In this document: piece by piece, positions 1-6,464 of the stretch
Layout: each line of letters begins with the position of its first letter
Numbering within the stretch: position 1 is the first letter of the stretch
Assembly: GCA_028686145.1 (NCBI GenBank)
Contig: JAQUCQ010000028.1
Location: forward strand, 1 to 17,396
Reading direction: 5' to 3'
DNA: 17,396 nt
Source of the DNA: Desulfuromonadaceae bacterium
GTDB taxonomy: Bacteria > Desulfobacterota > Desulfuromonadia > Geobacterales > Pseudopelobacteraceae
Translations under genes and position numbers: made by a program
The notes under the pieces: generated by a model
What the model was told of the DNA's origin: nothing
The model's database searches: none
The model's input: the letters and a program-made list of their open reading frames with translations, nothing else

Positions 1-3
1 TAA

Positions 4-21
4 TACCCCAATTAATGGGTA
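4..21 (+). promoter_or_regulatory. Shared upstream element A (TACCC-N8-GGGTA)
   Basis: TACCCCAATTAATGGGTA at 4-21 recurs with two changes at 6123-6140 upstream of the paralogous cytochrome. The arms resemble a pair of NarL-type heptamers (TACYYMT and its inverse; the right arm fits, the left is off by one) separated by 4 nt. Binding by the NarL-family regulator encoded at 3760-4431 is a guess from context. Confidence 0.5.
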
Positions 22-26
22 TAAAT

Positions 27-64
27 GGGTGATACGACCCAGGTTGAATCAGGTAGTATCACCC
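27..64 (+). promoter_or_regulatory. Paired palindromic operator-like sites upstream of gene 1
   Basis: Two copies related to the 14-bp palindrome GGGTGATATCACCC lie at 27-40 (12/14 match) and 51-64 (11/14). The outer halves make a perfect 13-bp inverted repeat, AAATGGGTGATAC at 23-35 against 56-68. A similar pair lies upstream of the second octaheme gene (6050-6083). Location about 110-145 bp before the sigma-54-like promoter fits an activator binding site; the protein is unknown. Confidence 0.6.
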
Positions 65-172
65 ATTTCTACAGTATAGCGACAATAACCGCCAGTAACC
101 CACCGCAAAAAAACTTCCTGATCCGGCATCCAGAAAGACCTCGCTTCATTGATGCATCCACTCCAAAGAACA

Positions 173-187
173 TGGCACAGTCCGTGC
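173..187 (+). promoter_or_regulatory. Sigma-54-type (-24/-12) promoter candidate for gene 1
   Basis: TGGCACAGTCCGTGC has the GG-N10-GC spacing of sigma-54 promoters; the -24 box TGGCAC is perfect and the -12 box GTGC has one mismatch to TTGC. Transcription would begin near 199, giving a leader of roughly 115 nt. A similar site stands at almost the same distance from the second cytochrome. Confidence 0.6.
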
Positions 188-243
188 TTTTGCAAAACAA
201 CGGTTCTCTTTCAAGGCCTACCGGTTGCAAGCACAGCATCACG

Positions 244-259
244 GCCCACCCCCATGGGC
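244..259 (+). other. Leader hairpin with CCCCCA loop (gene 1)
   Basis: GCCCA at 244-248 pairs with TGGGC at 255-259, leaving a CCCCCA loop. The second cytochrome's leader has a longer hairpin with the same loop sequence (6361-6394). The rest of 69-315 holds only another weak hairpin (190-230: TTGCAA and CGGT/ACCG arms) and no convincing gene. Confidence 0.35.
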
Positions 260-315
260 GAAGTAGTTCTTGAAACGATAAAATGATCATCAATCACGTT
301 AAAAGGAGATCAAAG

Positions 316-3300
316 ATGAGTAGACCAATCCATTCAAAGTCTGTCCTGCTGGCCTCAATGGCTGTTGGTCTGGCATGTGGAACGGTCTTTGCCGCTGGAC
401 ACGATAGCATCGTGCTGCGCGACAGAGCCGGGACCGCAATCAAGCCTGACACTGCTAATAACGCATTCAGTATGCAGGGCACCTGCTCCTTCTGTCATAA
501 CGGCACAGCCAGTTCAGGTACACAGCTGCGCAGCTACAAAGAGATTGAGCAACATAACTATCACGCTCAGATCGGCTCCAACGAGTTCCGCGGTTTCAAC
601 CCCTTTAACGCTGATTCAACCGATGCCTTCCGCACCGGCGCTGCTTCTCCCGGCAAAAGCTGGGTACAGAGCCCCGGTCACTTCGGCTCGTGGTGACCAC
701 CTTCTGCTCGCCAGTTGGCGAGAACATACAATGACGGTGCATCACCAGCGTACGATCCGGCAACAGCAAAATCGTCTGATCCCGCATATACCACTTTTAC
801 ACCGTTCGACTTAGGGGCAAACTTCACCAAAAAGGCTGACAACAGCATCGCTGGTATGATGCGTGACTGTGCCGAGTGTCATGTTGGCGGCGGCTTCAAT
901 CAGTATTACACCTCCTCAGTAACCGGCGTAGTCGATGCTTCGGCCAAAAAGTTCCAGTATGATCCGGCCAACCGTACCGATTACCGCGACGCCAATTTCG
1001 GCACCTCAGTGAACTCGTTTAATACCTTTATTGACATCTTTGGTCTTGACGGCCTCGGCTTCGAAGCAAGTGACCATAATGGTGTTGCTCGTGACCTGAA
1101 TCCAGCCAGTCCAACCTATGTTGGCCCGACCTATGCAGCCAAAACCACCGATTATACCCAGACTGGTGTTCTGGAGATGGACTGCCTCATGTGCCATCTT
1201 GATGGTTATAAATGGGATAAACGCAGGGATGAGGTTCGCGTTGGGAACTTCGATGCGTCCCGCGTTACTGGTGCTGGACTCGGCATGGCTGTTAACGGCG
1301 TTAAAGTAACGTACGATCCTGCCAAAGTAACAACAAATGGTGACGGGGATCTGGTCCTCAACGTCAATGTTGGCTCGATGATCGCTGCTACACCAAAATC
1401 CACAAACTGTGCTTCCTGCCATCAGTCAGAATATCAGGTTGACTGGAAGAAACGTGGTGAGATCTGGAAAGCTGGCAATGAAGTACACTACGGTTTCGGT
1501 TGCATGGCCTGTCATGAGCGCAAAACTGGTACCCCAGTCGGTACAACCGGTCTCGTAACCGAAGCAGCTCTTGGCCAGTGTGACCCTGCTAAAGGGGGCA
1601 CATCGCCCTTCGACGCAGCGTGGGGTGGCCTGGACAAGGTTGCCTTTAAAACCTGCGAAGATTGCCATTCTCCTGCTGTTACTCCTACGTGGAATACCTA
1701 CGGCGCGCCTCGTGCTGATGCAGCTCACCAAGCCGCCGGGCTCACCGCAAAACTGCTGCAGGCTGCAGGTGTAAAGAACGGTGTTGCCAGCAAGAGCCAC
1801 ATTGATATCATCGACTGTACTGCTTGTCACACCAAGAACAAAGCCGGTATCACCGGTGGCGCTTTTGTTGACGGTACCGGTACCGACCTGCAGGGCCGCG
1901 TCGCACTGCATGACGATCCTTTTGTAGCAAAAGACATGTCGAACGGTCTTGCCTTGCACTGGCTGGGTGGCAAGCTCTACTCAGCCAACCTGCTGACCTC
2001 ATTCTTCTGGCGTGATATGAACGATTTTAACTATGATGCCAATCAGGATGGTCGTGCCGGTGGCATGGATGCGCTGCTGCCAAGCCATGTTGCCAAGATC
2101 AACCTGGATAACGGCGGGCTGAAAGCTCTGGCAGCAGATGGCGTTATCAATACCGCTGAGATCGCAGCCCGTCAGGGTCTTCTTTCTGCAGGTATCGAGG
2201 CGCTCAACGGTGCAACGATTCCATTCAAAGCCGACGGGATAACCAAGAACTTTTCACCACGGATTTCCATGCTGACTGTGCCGTTCAAGAGCACTCACAA
2301 CATCTCCCCGGCTGACGTCGCCTGGGGCAAGACGACTGTCGATGCTGACGGCAATAAAGTTTACGGCTGCACTGATTGCCATGGCGCTAACAAAGGCTTC
2401 TACAACGGCGCTTATCCCATCAACGGCAACTTGGCCTGGACATTCGGTCCTAATCAGCTGGCTACCTTCACCAAGGTTAACGGCAAGACAGATGCATCCG
2501 AAGGTCATCCAAACATCATGGACAAGCATGGTAAGCGCACCGTCGCCTTCCAGCTTTTCAATCCTGCTCCTGCTGGCGCTGATCTTGGCGTTCTCAGAAA
2601 CATCGATCGCAGTGAAGTAATTTATGAGCCGATCTTCAAGGATCAGGCTGCAGCGCTGACCACCTTCTCTGCTTCACCGATTGTCGGTGGTACAGCGACA
2701 GGAATAATGAACTCCAGTGCTGATGGTGGTGTATCAACCAAAGGTCACATCCTGAAGATCGATGTACAAACAGATCTGGGCGTTGCTCAGCCGAGCCGTA
2801 CCTGGGCTGTCAACGGTGAGTACACCTCCATTGCTGCTAACATCACCGGCATGGGCGTGTTTGCAACTAACGCCAACGGTTTTGGTTTCACAATTACCGA
2901 TGGCGGCGCCAACAATATTGTCATCACTCCGGCGGCCGGTTTCATGGTCAAGCTTAATGCTGCAACCGATTTTGGGCCATTCGGCCTGGGTGGTAAAGCC
3001 TATGTTGCAGCCCCACAGCTGGGCGTTCTGACCGGAGCAACACAGTATGCTGGTACCTCTTCCTGGACCGCCTATCTGAACGGGATTACCGCAGTACAGT
3101 CCGGTATCGGCGTGATGCCGATTGCCAGCATCTCATCAGTATTCATTGACAAAGATCCGTCAACTCCTGGCGTTCAGGTTTACACAAATGTTGCCCAACC
3201 GGTTGCGGCAGATGCTGCACAGGTTGGTGGTTTTGTCACCTATGCCTGGACCTCCAGCGATGCTAGTGCCATCGCAGATGGCCAAACCTCAAACGTGACT

Positions 3301-3666
3301 TTCACATCCACAGGGCTCAAGACCATAACCCTGAAGGTAACCGACGAGGAGGGTAATGTCGCTTTCACAACGCAACAGGTGTCTGTTGTTGTTCCCCCGG
3401 CTGCAGATCAGATAACCTGGGTTGACAATGCCGGGAACCTTGGTGGTATTGTTACCGTGACATCTCTGCCAACCCCCAATGACAAGCTGAAAATCGTCTG
3501 GGGTGACGGCAAGTACGACTACGTTACCACCGTCGATGCCGTTTCTACCTCCAAAGCACATACGTATACCAGCGCCGGCAACAAGCTGGTTCAGATCTAC
3601 GTATATAAGGCTGGCGTACAGAAAGCTTTAATCAAGCAGACCATCATCGTTGACGGCGCTAACTAG
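316..3666 (+). CDS. Exported octaheme c-type cytochrome with an in-frame UGA read as selenocysteine (Sec127); two C-terminal PKD-like domains
   Basis: I read 316-696 and 697-3666 as one gene, because both parts are in the same frame and separated only by UGA at 694-696. The start is ATG 316 behind GGAG (305-308, 7 nt away). Residues 1-27 are a Sec-type signal peptide ending VFA. Eight CxxCH heme sites begin at residues 57, 185, 290, 365, 396, 447, 501 and 685, so the product (1116 aa) is a periplasmic or surface octaheme electron carrier. Only the first heme precedes Sec127. Residues 574-585 form an EF-hand-like loop (DANQDG, Asp at loop position 12). From about 960 on there are two PKD-like beta domains, the second containing WGDG. 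The part after the UGA has no signal peptide and no ribosome binding site; its first start candidate, TTG 715, lies inside the hairpin. A conventional annotation would split the gene at 696. Alternatives are a nonsense-mutated pseudogene or true termination; the matching UGA in the paralog at 6465 argues against both. Substrate unknown. Confidence 0.88.
694..722 (+). promoter_or_regulatory. Recoded UGA plus SECIS-like hairpin (gene 1)
   Basis: UGA is at 694-696. The RNA at 707-722 forms a 6-bp hairpin, CUCGCC / GGCGAG, closing the tetraloop AGUU (713-716). The stem starts 10 nt and the loop 16 nt after the UGA, within the range usual for bacterial SECIS elements, whose apical loop typically carries a GU. 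Translation through it gives W-U-PPSARQLA. SelB binding is inferred; selA and selB lie downstream in this window. Confidence 0.82.
3247..3540 (+). repeat. Near-identical PKD-encoding tract, copy 1
   Basis: This 294-bp stretch aligns without gaps to 9759-10052 with about 10 differences by eye (about 97%). It encodes most of the two PKD-like domains of the first octaheme cytochrome. Sequence outside it is much more divergent. Confidence 0.9.
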
Positions 3667-3690
3667 AACTGCCTGAAACAAATGCAATGC

Positions 3691-3727
3691 AATAGGGCCA
3701 TGGGAAATTCCCCATGGCCCTATTTTT
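3691..3727 (+). terminator. Rho-independent terminator after gene 1
   Basis: A 14-bp perfect stem (AATAGGGCCATGGG at 3691-3704 with its complement at 3711-3724), a 6-nt loop and a T run at 3723-3727 follow the stop codon by 25 nt. It sits between convergent genes; the reverse direction lacks a good T tract, so it serves mainly the plus strand. Confidence 0.92.
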
Positions 3728-3759
3728 GTGTGTTTTTTGAAACTAAACCGCTACAGGCG

Positions 3760-4431
3760 CTAACGCCAATTGTCAAGATCGATTAGTCCCAGTTTGGCGG
3801 CATATTTGACAAGTTCCATTTTGCTGTGAACGTCCAGTTTTTTCATCAGGTTAGCCCGGTGGTTTTCAACGGTCTTGGTGTTAATGTTTACACGGGTGGC
3901 AATTTCGCGGGAAGTCATTCCTTCGGCTACCATCCGCAGTACCTGCTGCTCGCGAGCGGTGAGTAACCCGTAAAGTTCGTCCTGGATTACGGCTTCGCTC
4001 GTCGAACCTGCCATGAGTTTTACCACGATGTCCTGGGAAACTTGACCGTCAACAAAGTACTCACCCCTGCAGAGGGTATCAAAAGCCTGAATCAGACGGG
4101 CGCTGGTAGCTTCCTTGACCACATAGCCTCGTGCGCCGGCCTTGAATGCCTCGGCGACATAATCTAATTTCGGATACATGCTGAGCATGAGAATCTGGAC
4201 CGACGGAATAACCTTCATGATGTCCCGAACCGCATCGATGCCGCTCATGTCAGGCAGAGAAACATCCATGGTGATCAAATCCGGTTTGAGCTCAAGAGCG
4301 AGGCTCACGGCTTCTGCGCCGCTCCCTGCCTCGCCGACGGTCTGGTAATTGGCACTCCTTTCCACCAGGCTTTTCAAGCCGTCACGAAATAGTGGATGAT
4401 CGTCAACAATGAGTACCCGCTTTTTGTTCAT
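3760..4431 (-). CDS. NarL/LuxR-family two-component response regulator
   Basis: A 223-aa cytoplasmic DNA-binding regulator. Residues 1-120 form a receiver domain: acidic pair D10/D11, phosphoacceptor D56 (in ITMDVSLPD) and conserved K106. Residues about 155-218 form a LuxR-type helix-turn-helix (LTAREQQVLRMVAEGMTSRE, then a KTVENHRANLMKKL recognition helix). It is preceded by AAGGA about 8 nt before ATG. It lies 43 bp downstream of the histidine kinase gene on the same strand, so the two form a cognate pair in one operon. The operon sits between the two octaheme cytochromes; its targets are plausibly the element A sites upstream of both, but nothing in the sequence proves this. NarL-type regulators normally act with sigma-70, so any sigma-54 activator of the cytochromes must be encoded elsewhere. 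Confidence 0.95.
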   Translation of the reverse strand: MNKKRVLIVDDHPLFRDGLKSLVERSANYQTVGEAGSGAEAVSLALELKPDLITMDVSLPDMSGIDAVRDIMKVIPSVQILMLSMYPKLDYVAEAFKAGARGYVVKEATSARLIQAFDTLCRGEYFVDGQVSQDIVVKLMAGSTSEAVIQDELYGLLTAREQQVLRMVAEGMTSREIATRVNINTKTVENHRANLMKKLDVHSKMELVKYAAKLGLIDLDNWR

Positions 4432-4474
4432 GGCAATGTCCTTGAGTTAAAAAATCTGTAATTTAGGGTAATTT

Positions 4475-5863
4475 TCAATTGAGGCACGGGATCTCGACGA
4501 CAATACGTGTTCCCAAGCCGGGCCGAGAGACCATTTCAAATGTCCCGCACATAAGTCCAACCCGCTCTGCAATGCCAACCAACCCCAGTTTGTTGTCGCT
4601 TTTTGCCATGCGCTCCAAGGTGTCAAAACCTTTGCCATTATCCTCAATCCGCAACCTGATGATGGGATGTGACGCGATAAGACTGATTGTGACCTTGCTT
4701 GCCCCGGCGTGCTTTACAACATTGTGGAGAGATTCCTGAAAAACCCGGTAGAGATTGATTTCCGCTTCGCTGTCAAGATGAACTTTTTTCATGCCGGACG
4801 ATTTCAAATCTATTTTGAGGCCATGAACTACGGATAGATTGGCGCAATCGTTTTTTATCGCCTCCAACAAACCACTCATTTCCAGAGAAACAGGTCGCAA
4901 TCCGGCGCAAATATTTCTGACTGACTCTATGGAAGATTGCAGTACTTGGGAAAGGTTGCTCACATGGTCAAAAACAGCAGTAGGGAAATCAGTCAGATCT
5001 TCGGCCAGTGTATCCACCCCAATTTTGACCGCATTCAGACGCTGACCCAGGTCGTCATGAAGTTCCCGTGACAGGCGCTTTCTTTCATCTTCGTGTGCAT
5101 TGAGGAGACGGTGTGAAAGTGCACGGATTTTTTTCTCCGCCTCCTTTCGCACGGTAATATCGCGAGCAACTGCAAGTTTTGTCGGTCGGTCAATACCAGG
5201 CATCCTGATGGCAAGTTCAATGACCGAATACCATAATTGAGTTTTTTCGTTAAAGAATTCCTTGTACGTCGGCTTTCCGGAGGAAAAAACCGTGTCCTGA
5301 GAGCAATCCGCACAGATCTCGGAAAGCCCCCGGCAGACCTTGTAGCATGGTTCCGAGGCGATATCGCAACAAATACCCTCATGCATCTTTCGATTGGCGT
5401 ACACGATCCGGTAGTCGTCGGTCACTACATAGACGCGGTCCTCCATAGCATCTAGCACGTGATGTAGTGTCGCCTGCGACGCATGCATAGCCTGTCCAAT
5501 CAGCTTGCAGTCGGTGTGGTCTTGAAACGTACCCAAGATGGCAGGCTTGCCGTTGACCTCAATGCGCCTCGCTTCAACTTGTAGCCAGAAGGTGGTGCCG
5601 TCGAGCTTTGTGCTCGGTTGTCCCCATGATGTCAGCTGAGGAGCGCTAGCCAAAACCTTGTCGTTAACTGACCGGAACAGTTCGACACTCTGTTGGTCCG
5701 GGTAGACTGTGGTGAACATGTCTTGGTCGATAAGGTGATCAATGGATGAGTAGCCGAAGATCTCTCCGAAACGGTCATTGAGAAAGATGGTTCGGTTATC
5801 CTGGATGACATAGATGCCGTCTGAAATGCTTCCAACAATACTTGCAAATAAATCTGAGCTCAT
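4475..5863 (-). CDS. Soluble PAS-PAS sensor histidine kinase (HisKA_3 type)
   Basis: A 462-aa kinase with no membrane segment or signal peptide, hence a cytoplasmic sensor. PAS domain 1 covers about residues 8-120 and PAS 2 about 130-240. The dimerization/phosphoacceptor helix contains RELHDDLGQ with H269, typical of the NarX/DegS-like group that pairs with NarL-type regulators. The HATPase domain has an N-box (ESLHNVVKHAG, about 377-387) and G-boxes (EDNGKGF about 407-413; GLVGIAERVG about 427-436). PAS 2 carries a cysteine cluster: C165, C166, C173, C177, C184, C187. Such clusters suggest redox or metal sensing, but the ligand is unknown. Start ATG 5863 follows AAGGAA. It is transcribed divergently from the second cytochrome across a 601-bp intergenic region and probably with the regulator gene at 3760-4431. 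Confidence 0.94.
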   Translation of the reverse strand: MSSDLFASIVGSISDGIYVIQDNRTIFLNDRFGEIFGYSSIDHLIDQDMFTTVYPDQQSVELFRSVNDKVLASAPQLTSWGQPSTKLDGTTFWLQVEARRIEVNGKPAILGTFQDHTDCKLIGQAMHASQATLHHVLDAMEDRVYVVTDDYRIVYANRKMHEGICCDIASEPCYKVCRGLSEICADCSQDTVFSSGKPTYKEFFNEKTQLWYSVIELAIRMPGIDRPTKLAVARDITVRKEAEKKIRALSHRLLNAHEDERKRLSRELHDDLGQRLNAVKIGVDTLAEDLTDFPTAVFDHVSNLSQVLQSSIESVRNICAGLRPVSLEMSGLLEAIKNDCANLSVVHGLKIDLKSSGMKKVHLDSEAEINLYRVFQESLHNVVKHAGASKVTISLIASHPIIRLRIEDNGKGFDTLERMAKSDNKLGLVGIAERVGLMCGTFEMVSRPGLGTRIVVEIPCLN

Positions 5864-6049
5864 CTTGGTTCCTTGTCGTAGGTTAAGATATTAGAAACGA
5901 TGGCATTATTTATCTGGTCGTCAGATGTTTGTCTCTGTTTGTAAGAAGAATTGTATTGAAACGTTCTTATTTAGAATTCATTTTTAATAAAAAAGCAAGC
6001 GCCTTTTACTGCACAGATGGTCAGGGGTATGAATTCATTTCGAGTATAT

Positions 6050-6083
6050 GGGTGATATCCCCCCACTACGGGTTATATCACCC
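6050..6083 (+). promoter_or_regulatory. Paired palindromic operator-like sites upstream of gene 2
   Basis: Two near-perfect copies of GGGTGATATCACCC lie at 6050-6063 and 6070-6083 (13/14 each), centres 20 bp apart. The outer arms GGGTGATAT and ATATCACCC are exact inverse complements. The pair upstream of the first cytochrome has centres 24 bp apart. The site lies about 190 bp from the kinase gene start and could also act on that operon. Confidence 0.65.
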
Positions 6084-6122
6084 CGCTTCATAAAATCAGC
6101 ATCCAGACAACTACCTGAATAA

Positions 6123-6140
6123 TACCCCAAATAATGAGTA
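6123..6140 (+). promoter_or_regulatory. Shared upstream element A, copy 2
   Basis: TACCCCAAATAATGAGTA, 16/18 identical to the copy at 4-21. The right arm (ATGAGTA) is a perfect inverse NarL-type heptamer. Here the element lies downstream of the palindrome pair, whereas upstream of gene 1 it precedes it. Confidence 0.5.
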
Positions 6141-6317
6141 GTTAACACCCCAGACGCGATAGGGTCTTGTATTCAGGTATATTTAAGTAGCACTTCAGGT
6201 TGTAATATTTAAAATATAATAAATACGGAGTGTTGTGTTTGATTGTATGAGCTAAATCCCTTTTTGAGCATTGTTTGGAATACAAATATACAGCATTTGT
6301 CTCCGTAATAAAAATGT

Positions 6318-6333
6318 TGGTCCTGGTCTTGCT
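6318..6333 (+). promoter_or_regulatory. Sigma-54-type (-24/-12) promoter candidate for gene 2
   Basis: TGGTCCTGGTCTTGCT has GG-N10-GC spacing, a -12 box TTGCT that fits fully and a weaker -24 box (TGGTCC). It lies about 118 nt before the GGAG ribosome binding site, almost the same as the gene 1 site. Confidence 0.5.
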
Positions 6334-6360
6334 ATACACAGAAAAGGCTCTCTTTATATG

Positions 6361-6394
6361 TGTTCAATTCTGTACCCCCATACGGGATTGAACA
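6361..6394 (+). other. Leader hairpin with CCCCCA loop (gene 2)
   Basis: TGTTCAAT (6361-6368) pairs exactly with ATTGAACA (6387-6394). Six further pairs, including two G-U, extend the stem to 14 bp, closing a CCCCCA loop (6375-6380). The octamer ACCCCCAT at the apex also occurs at the apex of the gene 1 leader hairpin. Its function is unknown. Confidence 0.45.
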
Positions 6395-6464
6395 GCAGTA
6401 ACAACAATGTAGCCTGTAGCATCACGGTTGGTGTTAAAACACTATGTCACGGAAAAGGAGATCA

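Larger units (their letters stand above)
5864..6464. other. Divergent intergenic regulatory region, no gene seen
   Basis: About 600 bp between the histidine kinase start and the second cytochrome. It holds the operator pair (6050-6083), element A (6123-6140), a sigma-54-like promoter (6318-6333) and a leader hairpin (6361-6394), listed separately. The AT-rich part (5864-6040) and 6141-6317 show no coding signal; short open frames there lack ribosome binding sites. Confidence 0.6.

Noticed and set aside
25..273. 82-codon open frame upstream of the first cytochrome
   Set aside because: It begins inside the operator pair, has no ribosome binding site, spans the promoter candidate and encodes a low-complexity, unrecognisable product.
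190..304. GEMM-type (cyclic dinucleotide) riboswitch in the leader of gene 1
   Set aside because: Such riboswitches are common before Geobacter cytochromes, but the conserved GCAAAGCC-type core and paired stems are not found; only simple hairpins are visible.
691..700. Frameshift or sequencing error or pseudogene explanation for the split gene
   Set aside because: Both pieces are in the same frame, so no indel is needed, and the same UGA with the same motif recurs in the paralog at 6855.
715..3666. Separate gene starting at TTG 715
   Set aside because: No ribosome binding site; the TTG lies in the loop and stem of the hairpin; no signal peptide although the product carries seven heme sites that need export. 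Read-through from 316 explains it better.
6142..6339. 65-codon minus-strand open frame in the 601-bp intergenic region
   Set aside because: AT-rich, no ribosome binding site, product unlike a protein family, and it overlaps the promoter candidate.
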